Shown here piece after piece: positions 15,001 to 24,075 of a stretch of DNA of 64,000 nucleotides; the first letter of the stretch is position 1, and each line of letters opens with the position of its first letter. Location: NCBI GenBank assembly GCA_046330315.1, contig JAXLSZ010000004.1, positions 248,001 through 312,000 on the forward strand. Direction: 5' to 3'. Origin of the DNA: JAXLSZ01 sp046330315. Its GTDB lineage: Bacteria > Actinomycetota > Thermoleophilia > Solirubrobacterales > 70-9. The notes below the pieces were generated by a model. That model made no database searches, was not told where the DNA came from, and saw nothing but the letters and a program-made list of their open reading frames with translations. Both the position numbers and the translations under genes were made by a program.

Positions 15001-17631
15001 ATGGCCACGAAGGAATCCGCCCCGGAGCTCTTCCTGCTCGACGGCAACAGCCTCGCCTACAGGGCCTTCTTCGCCCTGCCCGAGTCCATCTCCACCTCCG
15101 ACGGGCGTCCGACAAACGCGATCTACGGGTTCGCATCGATGCTGGCGAAGATCGTCACCGACTTTCGCCCCGGTGGGCTGATCGTCGCCTGGGACGCGGG
15201 CATGTCGGGCCGTGAGAAGACCTACGGGGAGTACAAGGCCGGCCGGCCGCCGCGCCCCGACCTGCTGCGGGAGCAGTGGCCCCACCTGATGCCCCTGGTC
15301 GAAGCCTTCGGCTACTCGAACGTGAAAGTGGAGGGCTACGAGGCCGACGACGTGATCGCCTCGCTGGCGCGCCGGGCGAGCGAGGCCGGGGTCCCCGTGA
15401 TGGTCGTCTCCGGGGACCGCGACGTCTACCAGCTCGTCGGCGACCGGATCCGCGTGATGAGCACCTCCCGCGGCGTCTCGGAAACCAAGGTCTACGATCG
15501 CGAAGCGGTGGTCGAGCGCTACGGGGTGCCACCGGAGCTCGTCACAGACCTGATCGGCCTCAAGGGAGACACCTCGGACAACATCCCCGGGGTTCCGGGC
15601 ATCGGGGACAAGACCGCGGCCCAGCTCCTGCAGCGCTTCGGAAACCTCGAGGGGGTCCTGGAGAACATCGAGGAGGTGTCCGGAGCCAAGCGGAAGCAGA
15701 ACCTGGTCGAGCATGCCGAGGACGCGCGCACCTCCAAGCAGCTCGCGACCCTGCACTTCGACATCGAGACCGGCATCGACATCGACTCGGTGATGGCCGC
15801 ACGACCCGACCGCGGCTCGCTGCGGGAGTTCATGCGGGAGTTCGAGCTGCGCGCCGTGCTGGAGCGCCTCGAGGAGGGTCTCGAGGAGGCCGAGGCGGTT
15901 CCCGGCCGCCGCGTCGAGCGTGAGATCGAGGTCGAGGCAGTCGAGGGCTCGCCGTCGGATCTGAAGGGCGAGGGGCCGCTCTGCCTCTCGGTGGTGGGGC
16001 CCGCCTGGGCGGTCGCCGATCGGGCAGGCACCGTCCAAGGGGAGTCCTCGCTCGGCGAGCTGGCGGTGGAGCTGGACGGGAGAGCGATCGCCGCCCACGA
16101 CGCGAAGTCGCTGGGGGGCGGCAGGCACGGCCTGCTGGCCGCGGCCGCCCGCGAGGGGATCGAGCTGAACCTCGCCCACGACACGATGCTCGGCGCCTAC
16201 CTGCTGGAGCCCCAGAGACGCACCTACGATCTGACCGAGCTGGCCGCCGACGCGGGCCTGGGGATCGCCAAGGAAACCGCCGCGGGAGCCGAGCAGGGCG
16301 AGCAGCTGGCGCTGGGAGAGGACGGCGCCGGTGCGGTGGACCCGGCCCACGAGGCGCGGGTGGTCGCCGAGCTGAGCGCGCTGCAGCGGGAGCGGCTGCG
16401 GGAATGGGACCTGGAGGACCTGCTCGACCGGGTCGAGCTTCCGCTGGTGCACGTCCTCGCGGCGATGGAGCGGGAGGGCCTGAAGCTCGACGCTGGGCGG
16501 CTCGCCGAGATCGGCGCCGGGTTCGGCGAGCAGATCGCCACGCTGGAGACCGAGATTCACGAACTGGCCGGGCACGAGTTCACGATCGGCTCGCCACAAC
16601 AGGTCGGAGGGGTCCTCTTCGAGGAGCTCGGGCTGACTCGCAAGAGAAGGGGGAAGACGGGCTACTCGACCGACGCCCGGGTGCTGGCCCAGATCCGCGA
16701 CGAGCACCCGATCGTCGAGAAGATCGAGAGCTGGCGGGAGCTGACCAAGCTCAAGAACACCTACCTCGACACCCTTCCCGACCTGATCGATCCCGAGACC
16801 GGACGCATTCACACCACCTTCAATCAGGCCTCTACGACGACAGGGCGCCTCTCGAGCGCCAACCCCAACCTCCAGAACATCCCGATCCGCACCGAGATCG
16901 GCAGGCCGGTCCGCGGCTGCTTCGTGGCCGAGCGGGGGGCCCGCCTGCTCTCTGCGGACTACAGCCAGGTCGAGCTCCGCGTGCTCGCCCACGTGGCGGG
17001 CGAGGAGGCGCTGAAGGAAGTCTTCCGCGCCGGGGACGACGTGCACGCCGCCACCGCGGCCGAGGTCTTCGACATCCCTCGCGAGGAGGTCGACATCGGA
17101 CAGCGCTCGAAGGCCAAGATGGTCAACTTCGGGATCGTCTACGGGCTCACGGGCTTCGGCCTCGCCGACCGGCTCAACATCCCGCGCCACGAGGGCGAGG
17201 AGTTCGTGGCGCGCTACCTCGAGCGGTTCCCGGCAGTCCGTGCATTCCGGGAGGAGGTGATCGAGCAGGCCCAGCGCGAGGGCTACGTCTCGACGCTGAT
17301 GGGGCGCCGCCGCGCCATTCCCGAGCTGCGGTCCAGCCAGTTCAACACCCGCCGCCTGGGCGAGCGGCTGGCCGTCAACACCGTGATCCAGGGGACCGCG
17401 GCGGACATCATCAAGGTCGCGATGGTGCGCTGCCGCCGGGCGCTCGCCGAGGGGGGCCTGCGGACGCGAATCGTCCTGCAGATCCACGATGAGCTCCTCT
17501 TCGAGGGCCCGCCGAAGGAGATGGAGGCGGCGAGAGGGATGGTGGTGCGGGAGATGTGCGGGGCCCACGAGCTCGACCCCCCTCTCGAGGTCGAGGTCGG
17601 CATCGGGAAGGACTGGCTGGAGGCCAAGTAG
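15001..17631 (+). CDS. polA: DNA polymerase I
   Basis: 876 aa repair and Okazaki-fragment polymerase. Residues 1-290 form the 5'-3' nuclease (LLDGNSLAYRAFFA, YEADDVIASL, GLKGDTSDNIPGVPGIG). Residues about 310-480 occupy the place of the 3'-5' exonuclease but lack the DxE metal-binding motif, so proofreading is probably absent, as in mycobacterial and Thermus enzymes. The polymerase domain is intact: motif A SADYSQVELRVLAH, motif B KMVNFGIVYGLTGFGL and motif C QIHDELLFE. A perfect terminator hairpin follows. Confidence 0.96.
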   Translation: MATKESAPELFLLDGNSLAYRAFFALPESISTSDGRPTNAIYGFASMLAKIVTDFRPGGLIVAWDAGMSGREKTYGEYKAGRPPRPDLLREQWPHLMPLVEAFGYSNVKVEGYEADDVIASLARRASEAGVPVMVVSGDRDVYQLVGDRIRVMSTSRGVSETKVYDREAVVERYGVPPELVTDLIGLKGDTSDNIPGVPGIGDKTAAQLLQRFGNLEGVLENIEEVSGAKRKQNLVEHAEDARTSKQLATLHFDIETGIDIDSVMAARPDRGSLREFMREFELRAVLERLEEGLEEAEAVPGRRVEREIEVEAVEGSPSDLKGEGPLCLSVVGPAWAVADRAGTVQGESSLGELAVELDGRAIAAHDAKSLGGGRHGLLAAAAREGIELNLAHDTMLGAYLLEPQRRTYDLTELAADAGLGIAKETAAGAEQGEQLALGEDGAGAVDPAHEARVVAELSALQRERLREWDLEDLLDRVELPLVHVLAAMEREGLKLDAGRLAEIGAGFGEQIATLETEIHELAGHEFTIGSPQQVGGVLFEELGLTRKRRGKTGYSTDARVLAQIRDEHPIVEKIESWRELTKLKNTYLDTLPDLIDPETGRIHTTFNQASTTTGRLSSANPNLQNIPIRTEIGRPVRGCFVAERGARLLSADYSQVELRVLAHVAGEEALKEVFRAGDDVHAATAAEVFDIPREEVDIGQRSKAKMVNFGIVYGLTGFGLADRLNIPRHEGEEFVARYLERFPAVRAFREEVIEQAQREGYVSTLMGRRRAIPELRSSQFNTRRLGERLAVNTVIQGTAADIIKVAMVRCRRALAEGGLRTRIVLQIHDELLFEGPPKEMEAARGMVVREMCGAHELDPPLEVEVGIGKDWLEAK

Positions 17632-17639
17632 GCGAGGCC

Positions 17640-17677
17640 CATCCGGGACGGGCGCCTTGCGGCGCCCGTCCCGGATG
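17640..17677. terminator. Perfect 17-bp hairpin after polA
   Basis: CATCCGGGACGGGCGCC at 17640-17656 and its exact complement at 17661-17677 flank a TTGC loop. It lies between convergent polA and the minus-strand gene ending at 17688, so it can stop transcription from both sides. No T-tract follows, as is common at very high GC. Confidence 0.8.
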
Positions 17678-17687
17678 CTCTCAGTCG

Positions 17688-18413
17688 CTACTTGATGAGC
17701 TGGACCTCCTCGAAGACGGCGCCGTCGCCGTTCACATGGAGCTCCGCCTCGTGGACGGTGGCGCCCGCCACGAGGTCGTCGACGCTGCAGGCGTTGTCGC
17801 AGCCGCCGTGACCACCGGACTCACCCTCGTCATCGCCGGAGGGATCGTCGCCACCCTCCTCGTGCGATCCGGAGGCGTTGGCGTGGCGACCCGCGCTCGA
17901 GGCGTCGTCGCTGCCGGACTCCTCGCTGTCGGACTCGTCGTCGGCCGACTCGCAGCGGACCTCGGTGCGGTCGGTGACCTGGCCAGAGACCGAGCCGCCG
18001 GCCGCCAGGTCGATCACCAGGGTGGTGCCGTCGAACGAGGCAACCGTGCCGGCGTTCTCCGCCCCGTCCTCGATGCCGTCGTCGTCGGAGTCCTGGTTGG
18101 TGGGGTCGTCGCCGACCTCGACCTCGGCGCCGTCCTCGATGCCGTCGTTGTCGGTGTCTGCGTCGCGGGGGTTGGTGCCCTGGTTGAACTCACCGAGGTT
18201 GTTGAGCCCGTCACGGTCCTGGTCCCGCTTGGTCTGCTTGACCTTCAGGGAGAGGTGGTGCCTCTTCTCCCACCGATCGGGGATCCGGTCGTGGTTGCGG
18301 TCCTTGGCGGACGCGATGCCCGGAAGGGCCAGGATGGCCAGGGCGCCGAGCGCCATCGCGAAGGCCAGGTACAAGGTCCTGAGTCGCGTGCTGGTGGAGC
18401 GGTTGGTCTTCAT
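17688..18413 (-). CDS. Secreted calcium-binding (thrombospondin type 3-like) repeat protein
   Basis: 241 aa. Signal peptide about 1-36 ends in IASAKD. Residues about 38-110 hold Asp-rich calcium loops of the TSP3/EF type: DRNHDRIPDRWE, DQDRDGLNNLGE, DADTDNDGIEDGAE and DSDDDGIEDGAE. A small beta region (GTTLVIDLAAGGSVSGQVTD) follows. Then comes a very acidic Ser/Gly/His segment with a Cys pair (CDNACS) and a C-terminal beta segment. The ATG has a strong Shine-Dalgarno sequence. It lies 203 bp downstream of the sigma-factor gene on the same strand and may belong to its regulon. Confidence 0.8.
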   Translation of the reverse strand: MKTNRSTSTRLRTLYLAFAMALGALAILALPGIASAKDRNHDRIPDRWEKRHHLSLKVKQTKRDQDRDGLNNLGEFNQGTNPRDADTDNDGIEDGAEVEVGDDPTNQDSDDDGIEDGAENAGTVASFDGTTLVIDLAAGGSVSGQVTDRTEVRCESADDESDSEESGSDDASSAGRHANASGSHEEGGDDPSGDDEGESGGHGGCDNACSVDDLVAGATVHEAELHVNGDGAVFEEVQLIK

Positions 18414-18616
18414 CTGTCCTCCTTCGGCGCCCGGTCGCAAGCTTTTAGCGGGGAACCGCGGCCTGGACGCTTCGGCTGGGGGGTGTGCGTCGTCGCAGTT
18501 CCAACCCGGCCGCGGCGCCGGGATCACGCGTGAGAGGGCACTGTCGCGAGCTCGGTCGAACAGACGTCCACCGACGGGGCTCCAGCGGACGGCCTCGAGC
18601 CGCGCCGAATGAGCCC
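18414..18616. other. Gap between sigma-factor gene and calcium-binding protein gene
   Basis: 203 bp. The only clear site is the Shine-Dalgarno GGAGGA just before the downstream ATG (minus strand). No hairpin or confident promoter is seen. Confidence 0.3.
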
Positions 18617-19921
18617 CTAGTCGCGAGGGGGAGCGGGCGTCTGCGGAGAGCCGAGGGCCCCCGCCTCGCCGTCGCCGAAGGGCCCGTCCTCGCCTCCGGG
18701 CGAGTCGGACCCGCCGCCGGAGGCGGTCGTGTGGTCCTCTCCACCTCCGGAGCTGCCACCGCCGGACCCCTCGCCGCCCGAGCCCTCGCCGCCGTCCACG
18801 TGGCCCGATCCGCCACCCGAGCCCTCGTGCCCCGAGCCCTCCTGCCCGGAGCCCTCGCCTTCGTGCCCCGAGCCCGAGCCGTCCCCGCGGCCGTCGTCGC
18901 CGGACTCCGGCGTTCGGTGGCGCCCGCCGCTCGCGTCCCCTCCGCCTCCGCCCGACCATGACGGCCCGCCGTCCGTTCCGCTCTGCGAGCCGGTCGTGGT
19001 CCCGTCGACCGAGTGTTGAGCAACCGAGTCCCCGCCTCGATCCGGCCCCCCGCCGGCCGACTTGCCGCTCGACCCCCGGTCCCGGCGGCCGCCGGCCGCC
19101 GCGCGACGGGCGCTCGCAGCCGGGGAGCCGCCGCCCCCCGGTGCGGTGCCGCCGTCGCTGCGGGTCACGACGGCTCGAGCCTCGGCGGGGTCGTGCGAGT
19201 GGCGATCGAGGGCGACGCCGGCGGTCACGGCACCGCCTGCCGCCAGCAGGGCAACCGCCGCCTTTGCGGCCAGCGCGCCGCCTGCACCGGCGCCGGCGGC
19301 GGCAGGCCCGTCCACACCCTCGAGCAGGTAGCGCATGACCGGCATCGGGACCAGGGCACCCAGACCCTCGCGGAGGGCGGTCCGCCCCCGGTGGATGAGC
19401 TGGCGAGCGGCGCCGGCCGTGACCCCGAGCGACGCGCCGATCTCCGCGTGGCTCCGGCCCTCCAGCTCGCGGGCGACGAGTGCCTCTCGCTGGGCGTCGG
19501 GGAGATCGCTGATCCCGGCGATCACCGCGGAAAGCTCCTCCCGGCGCTCCAGGGCCTGGGGCGGCTGCTCCACTCCGTCGTAGCTCTCGTCAAGGTGCTC
19601 CAGCGCCGGGCCGGCATCGCGGAGGTCGTTGAGCGCGGTGTTGCGGACAATCGTGTAGAGCCAGGGCCGCAGGTGCAGCTCGGCGTCGCCGTCGCGGATT
19701 CTCGGCAGCGCCCGGGCCATCGAGTCCTGGACCACGTCGTCGGCGCGGTCGGGGGGGACGATCCCCGCCGCGTACCGAACCAGGGCCGGCCGGTAGCGTC
19801 GAACCACCTCCTCGAGCGCCGGCTCGTGGCCCTCGCGGGCCAGCGCCACCAGGCGGCGGTCCGGCTGCGCCCGCAGCGTGGGGCCGACGAGGATGCGCGT
19901 GCGGAGTCTTGGGGGGGTCAT
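18617..19921 (-). CDS. ECF-type sigma factor with C-terminal membrane helix and Gly/Ser-rich tail
   Basis: 434 aa. Residues about 28-95 form sigma region 2 (LEEVVRRYRPALVRYAAGIV, RADDVVQDSMARALPRI, WLYTIVRNTALNDLRD). Residues about 130-185 form region 4 (LPDAQREALVARELEGRSHAEIGASLGVTAGAARQLIHRGR in family form). A hydrophobic segment follows at about 210-236 (ALAAKAAVALLAAGGAVTAG), then about 195 residues of Gly/Ser/Asp/Glu/His low complexity that would lie outside the cell. No anti-sigma gene is adjacent, so the tail may itself tether or sense. ATG 19921 is chosen; an in-frame GTG 33 bases upstream is possible. Confidence 0.85.
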   Translation of the reverse strand: MTPPRLRTRILVGPTLRAQPDRRLVALAREGHEPALEEVVRRYRPALVRYAAGIVPPDRADDVVQDSMARALPRIRDGDAELHLRPWLYTIVRNTALNDLRDAGPALEHLDESYDGVEQPPQALERREELSAVIAGISDLPDAQREALVARELEGRSHAEIGASLGVTAGAARQLIHRGRTALREGLGALVPMPVMRYLLEGVDGPAAAGAGAGGALAAKAAVALLAAGGAVTAGVALDRHSHDPAEARAVVTRSDGGTAPGGGGSPAASARRAAAGGRRDRGSSGKSAGGGPDRGGDSVAQHSVDGTTTGSQSGTDGGPSWSGGGGGDASGGRHRTPESGDDGRGDGSGSGHEGEGSGQEGSGHEGSGGGSGHVDGGEGSGGEGSGGGSSGGGEDHTTASGGGSDSPGGEDGPFGDGEAGALGSPQTPAPPRD

Positions 19922-19999
19922 CTGCTGTTGGTCATCGACCGCCTGTCGCTGCACATGAACCCTTCGATGCGGCCGGACCTCCTCTGCTCTCCAGCTTCC

Positions 20000-20024
20000 T
20001 ACGGATCTCGGTGTCGGAACGTTC
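20000..20024 (-). promoter_or_regulatory. Possible ECF-type promoter of the sigma gene
   Basis: On the minus strand GAAC (20024-20021) is followed after 17 bases by CGTA (20003-20000), about 80 bases before the sigma ATG. This resembles the GGAAC-N16/17-CGT promoters that ECF sigma factors use on themselves. A match this short could arise by chance. Confidence 0.25.
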
Positions 20025-20140
20025 GCCCGGACTCGCCTTGGCGGCGCGCCCGCGCGACGGGCCTCAATGGTGAAACACGCTGCGGCGCCAAGGATCACGC
20101 CACCGGCATTCCGGCGCCGGAGATCAGGGCGTCTTGGTGG

Positions 20141-21298
20141 CTATGCGGCCACCGGGGCCCCGTGGCGCCCGGTCGGGGGGCTCGTGCCCGCGGCCGCGAA
20201 ATCCGGAGGCGCGATCTTCAGGTAGTGCCCGAAAGACCAGTCCACGAAGCCCCTGCGCTGCATCCCGCCGAGCGCCGCCGACAGCATCCGCGGCGGCAGG
20301 CGGGGGATGAGCTGCTGGACCCGGAGCATCGCCTCGAACTTCCAGCGGTGGGACTCGTTGAAGGCCTCGTAGTCGGCCAGCGCCTGCCCGCGGGACTTCC
20401 GGCCCGAGAGGACGGCGCTCAGCTCCCGGGCGCAGGCGATCGCGAAGTAGAACGCGGTCCGGATCCCCTCGGCGGTCAGGGGGAGGCAATGGCCGGCCGA
20501 GTCGCCCGCGAAGAAGACCCCCGCGTCGGTGGCCCGCCGCAGCCGGTGCGGGATCCAGTTTCCTTGGTAGCCGGTGCTCTCGACGCCGAGCCGCCCAGCC
20601 AGCGCGACGGTCGGCTCGCGGACGTGAAAGCGAGGGTCGAAGGAGCCGACGCCGACCCTGACCTCGTCGCCTGCCGGGAAGCTCCAGCCGTAGCCCGCGG
20701 GAACGACTCCCCGCTCGATCCAGATCTCGAAGTCCTCGCCACCGCCGGGCGGGTGGACCTCGAGGCCGCGTGAGAGCCGGGCGTCGGGGGGCTGCACGTT
20801 GTCGCCGCTGCCCAGGACACGTCGCCAGCCCAGGCAATCCACCACCAGCGGGGCGCTGAGCTCACCGCGGTCGGTGCGCACGGCGATGGCGCCGTCGCCG
20901 TTGTGGCGGTCCCCCCGCCGCTCGACCTTTGCGATCTCGAAGCGCGCCTCGGCGGAGTCCCAGAGAGCCTGGCAGAGCGCCCGGTAGTTGAAGGTGGAGA
21001 AGGTCCAGGGAAGGTCCATGCGGGCGGTCGTTTGCGGCGTGTGGACGACCAGCTCGCCGAATGTCTGGCGGATCGTGTCTCCGAGCCCCAGAGCGGCCAG
21101 CCACTGCGTGGGGGCGGCGCAGGCGGAGGTCTGGCGGTCGCCGATCTCGTAGCGGTCCACGACGAGAACGTCGGCCCCGGAGCCGGCCAGCTCTCGGGCG
21201 GCAACGAGCCCCGCGAAGCTCGCCCCGCAGATCAGCACGTCGTGGCTGCCCGAGATCGGGGTGCGCTCCCCGCCGCGCCTGGTCTCGCGCCTTGGCAT
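20141..21298 (-). CDS. FAD-dependent reductase, geranylgeranyl-reductase-like
   Basis: 385 aa flavoprotein of the GG-reductase/p-hydroxybenzoate-hydroxylase fold. The N-terminal FAD site reads VLICGASFAGLVAARELAGSG. The second FAD motif is GVFFAGDSAGHCLPLTAEGIRTA, with the family PLTxEGI signature. It probably reduces a polyprenyl or related hydrophobic substrate at the membrane, or acts as a monooxygenase; the exact substrate is not readable. ATG 21298 fits a leaderless -10 (TAACCT). It is divergent from rpsA across 91 bp. Confidence 0.78.
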   Translation of the reverse strand: MPRRETRRGGERTPISGSHDVLICGASFAGLVAARELAGSGADVLVVDRYEIGDRQTSACAAPTQWLAALGLGDTIRQTFGELVVHTPQTTARMDLPWTFSTFNYRALCQALWDSAEARFEIAKVERRGDRHNGDGAIAVRTDRGELSAPLVVDCLGWRRVLGSGDNVQPPDARLSRGLEVHPPGGGEDFEIWIERGVVPAGYGWSFPAGDEVRVGVGSFDPRFHVREPTVALAGRLGVESTGYQGNWIPHRLRRATDAGVFFAGDSAGHCLPLTAEGIRTAFYFAIACARELSAVLSGRKSRGQALADYEAFNESHRWKFEAMLRVQQLIPRLPPRMLSAALGGMQRRGFVDWSFGHYLKIAPPDFAAAGTSPPTGRHGAPVAA

Positions 21299-21305
21299 TG
21301 CCGGC

Positions 21306-21381
21306 AGGTTAGTCGCCCGTACCGAGCGACCCGGACCCGGCCGTCTCTGCGCAAGCCTCCTCGGCTCCGTTCTGCCACAAT
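21306..21381. promoter_or_regulatory. Divergent leaderless promoters: FAD reductase (-) and rpsA (+)
   Basis: Minus strand TAACCT (21311-21306) ends 7 bases before ATG 21298. Plus strand CACAAT (21376-21381) ends 8 bases before the rpsA GTG at 21390. Neither gene has a Shine-Dalgarno sequence. Confidence 0.4.
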
Positions 21382-21389
21382 CACCGCCC

Positions 21390-22802
21390 GTGTCCGCAAC
21401 CGACACACTGGTGACCCCTGCCCAGGAGGGAACGCCCGTCGAGGGCTCCGGCGGCCTGCTGCTCGAGATCGACGGCAAGGTCGTGCCCAACTACGCGGCG
21501 ACGATGGTCTCCTTCGACGAGGGCGACGTGGTCACCGGCCGGGTCGTCCGGATCGACAAGGACGAGGTCCTCGTCGACATCGGCTACAAGTCCGAGGGGG
21601 TAATACCTTCCGGCGAGCTCTCGATCCGCAAGTCGGTGGACCCCGCCGACGAGGTCGAGCTCGGTGAGGAGGTGGATGCCCTCGTCCTCACCAAGGAGGA
21701 CCAGGAGGGGCGCCTGATCCTCTCCAAGAAGCGGGCCCGCTTCGAGAAGGCCTGGCGCCGGATCGAGGCCGCGGCGGAGTCCGGGGAGCCGGTCGAGGGG
21801 ACGGTGATCGAGGTCGTCAAGGGCGGCCTGATCCTCGACCTCGGCGTGCGCGGCTTCCTGCCCGCCTCGCTGGTCGACATCCGCCGGGTCCACAACCTCG
21901 ACGAGTTCCTCTCCCAGAAGCTCGAGTGCAAGGTGATCGAGCTCAACCGCAGCCGCAACAACGTGGTCCTCTCCAGGCGTGCGGTGCTCGAGGAGGAGCG
22001 CAAGGAGGTCCGCGAGCAGATCCTCGGCAGGCTCCAGCCCGGCCAGGTGGTCGAGGGCCGCATCTCCAACATCGTCGACTTCGGCGCCTTCGTGGACCTC
22101 GACGGCATCGACGGCCTGATCCACATATCCGAGCTCTCCTGGAGCCACGTCAACCACCCTTCCGAGGTCGTGTCGATCGGTGACGAGGTCCGGATCAAGG
22201 TGCTCGACATCGACCGCGACCGCCAGCGGATCTCCCTCGGCCTCAAGCAGACCCAGGAGGACCCCTGGCAGCGGGTGGTCAGCAGCCACCGCGTCGGCGA
22301 CGTGGTCGAGGGCAAGGTCACCAAGGTCGTGGCCTTCGGCGCCTTCGTCGAGATCCTCCCCGGGGTCGAGGGGCTGGTCCACATCTCCGAGCTCGCCGAC
22401 CACCACGTCGAGAACCCTGGCGAGGTCGTCGAGCCGGGTGCCGTCCTCAACGTGAAGATCCTCGAGATAGACGAGGAGCGGCGCCGGCTCTCGCTCAGCA
22501 TCAAGCGGGTGGAGGGGCAGAACATGCCCCTCAAGGACCTCGGGGTCGCCGTGCAGGAGGCCCAGGCCGCCGCGGAAGCCGCGGCCCCCGCCGAGACCCC
22601 CGACCTCGATCTCTCCGAGGAGGTCTTCGCCGAGCCGCCCCCGGCGATCGAGGAGGAGGACGCCGGGGAAGAGCCGGCTGCGCCGGAGCCGGCGGTCGAG
22701 GAGGAGGAGGCTCCCGAGGCGTCCGGGCCCGAGGGCTCCACCGGGGAGCCGGCTGCCGAAACAGACGAAGGTTCGGGCGAGGGCGAGAAGCAGGACTCCT
22801 GA
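21390..22802 (+). CDS. rpsA: 30S ribosomal protein S1
   Basis: 470 aa with four S1/OB domains. Typical repeats are GDVVTGRVVRIDKDEVLVDIGYKSEG, GTVIEVVKGGLILDLGVRGFLPASLVD, GRISNIVDFGAFVDLDGIDGLIHISELSW and GKVTKVVAFGAFVEILPGVEGLVHISE (family forms). It binds mRNA on the small ribosomal subunit. A long acidic tail (about 390-470, rich in Glu/Pro/Ala) follows, as in actinobacterial S1. GTG start at the leaderless distance. With so many leaderless mRNAs here, the role of S1 in this organism is of interest. coaE follows after 13 bp. Confidence 0.95.
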   Translation: MSATDTLVTPAQEGTPVEGSGGLLLEIDGKVVPNYAATMVSFDEGDVVTGRVVRIDKDEVLVDIGYKSEGVIPSGELSIRKSVDPADEVELGEEVDALVLTKEDQEGRLILSKKRARFEKAWRRIEAAAESGEPVEGTVIEVVKGGLILDLGVRGFLPASLVDIRRVHNLDEFLSQKLECKVIELNRSRNNVVLSRRAVLEEERKEVREQILGRLQPGQVVEGRISNIVDFGAFVDLDGIDGLIHISELSWSHVNHPSEVVSIGDEVRIKVLDIDRDRQRISLGLKQTQEDPWQRVVSSHRVGDVVEGKVTKVVAFGAFVEILPGVEGLVHISELADHHVENPGEVVEPGAVLNVKILEIDEERRRLSLSIKRVEGQNMPLKDLGVAVQEAQAAAEAAAPAETPDLDLSEEVFAEPPPAIEEEDAGEEPAAPEPAVEEEEAPEASGPEGSTGEPAAETDEGSGEGEKQDS

Positions 22803-22815
22803 CCGGGCAGGGGCG

Positions 22816-23433
22816 ATGAGGCCGCTGACCATCGGACTGACCGGGGGCATCGCCGCCGGCAAGAGCGAGGCCCTGCGGGCTTTCGAGCGGCTCGGCGCCG
22901 CGACCGTTTCCTCCGACGCGATCGTCCACGAGATGCTCGACCGCGAGCCGCTGCTCGGTGCGCTTCTCGAGCGCTGGGGCGAGGACGTGGCGCCCGGCGG
23001 CCGCGCCGATCGCAAGAGGATCGGCGAGATCGTCTTCGCCGACCCGGACGAGCTCGCCTGGCTGGAGGCACAGGTGCACCCGCTGGTCGGCGGCCGGATC
23101 GCCGAGTGGCTGGGCGCGCTGCCGCCCGAGGTGCGGGTGGCGGTGGTGGAGGTGCCGCTGCTGTTCGAGTCGGAGATGGAGGGGGCCTTCGACACCACGG
23201 TCTCGATCCACACCGCAGACCACGTGCGCAGCGCCCGGGCGGAGTCCCGGGGCCATGCGCTGGTCGGCGAGCGCGAGGCGCGCCAGCTCGGCCAGGCCGA
23301 GAAGGCCCGTCGCGCCGACCACGTGGTTCACAATGAGGGGACGATCGAGGATCTCGAGAGGGAGCTGTCCGCGCTGATCGAGACGCTGACCCGGCCTCCA
23401 CGGGGGACCGGTCGCGACAGAGACCCGAGCTAG
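22816..23433 (+). CDS. coaE: Dephospho-CoA kinase
   Basis: 205 aa P-loop kinase, last step of CoA synthesis. Motifs: Walker A GLTGGIAAGKSEA, SSDAIVHEML (substrate Asp), HPLVGGRIAEW, VEVPLLFE and the lid region RAESRGHALVGEREARQLGQ. Its position directly after rpsA is the conserved actinobacterial order. Confidence 0.95.
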   Translation: MRPLTIGLTGGIAAGKSEALRAFERLGAATVSSDAIVHEMLDREPLLGALLERWGEDVAPGGRADRKRIGEIVFADPDELAWLEAQVHPLVGGRIAEWLGALPPEVRVAVVEVPLLFESEMEGAFDTTVSIHTADHVRSARAESRGHALVGEREARQLGQAEKARRADHVVHNEGTIEDLERELSALIETLTRPPRGTGRDRDPS

Positions 23434-23439
23434 CCCGAA

Positions 23440-24075
23440 ATGGCCGCCACCCGCACCACCCGCCGGGGCGCCCGCAACCGGCGCCCCGCCCGTACCCGCC
23501 CCGCCCCTGGCCGGATCTGGGTTCGCCGCGGAATCGCGGTCGCGATCGCCGTCCTGATGGGCGCGGGGGTGGCGATGCTGATGAGCGGCAAGGTGGGGAA
23601 CGTGATCAAGGAGATCACGCTGCCCCTGCGCCACGAGGACATCATCCGCCAGCAGGCGGCGGACAAGGGTGTCGACGCCTCGCTGATCGCGGCGGTGATC
23701 TACGCCGAGTCCCGGTTCCGCGACCAGACCTCCTCGGCCGGGGCCCGCGGCCTGATGCAGCTCACCCCTGCCGCGGCGAACGACATCGAGCGGCGCAGCG
23801 GCGGCACGACCTTCACCGTCAAGGACCTCGCGGACCCGCAGATCAACATCTCCTACGGGACCTATCTGCTCTCGGAGTTCCTCGATGCCTACGACGGGAA
23901 CGAGGTCGCGGCGCTCGCCGCCTACAACGCGGGGCCCGGGAACGCCGATGCCTGGGGAGGCTCGTCCCTGACCCTCGACGACATCAGGTTCCCCGAGACG
24001 CGCGGCTACGTCGAGGAGGTGCTCGACAAGCAGCAGGCCTACCGCCGCAAGTACGCCAAGGAGCTGGGCTACTGA
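23440..24075 (+). CDS. Membrane-anchored lytic transglycosylase (SLT domain)
   Basis: 211 aa. A basic N-terminus precedes one membrane helix (about 31-50). The SLT/goose-lysozyme domain follows: VIYAESRFRDQTSSAGARGLMQLTPAAA with catalytic Glu90, then INISYGTYLLSEFL and AALAAYNAGPGN. It cleaves peptidoglycan on the outer face of the membrane without hydrolysis. It begins 6 bases after coaE. Its TGA forms the CTGA overlap with the MFS gene. Confidence 0.92.
   Translation: MAATRTTRRGARNRRPARTRPAPGRIWVRRGIAVAIAVLMGAGVAMLMSGKVGNVIKEITLPLRHEDIIRQQAADKGVDASLIAAVIYAESRFRDQTSSAGARGLMQLTPAAANDIERRSGGTTFTVKDLADPQINISYGTYLLSEFLDAYDGNEVAALAAYNAGPGNADAWGGSSLTLDDIRFPETRGYVEEVLDKQQAYRRKYAKELGY

Noticed and set aside
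14761..17568. 935-codon open frame antisense to polA
   Set aside because: Long antisense frames are expected at this GC content. The translation is low in hydrophobic order and the sense frame is an unmistakable polymerase. The same applies to the 1115-codon frame opposite uvrB and the 320-codon frame opposite panB.
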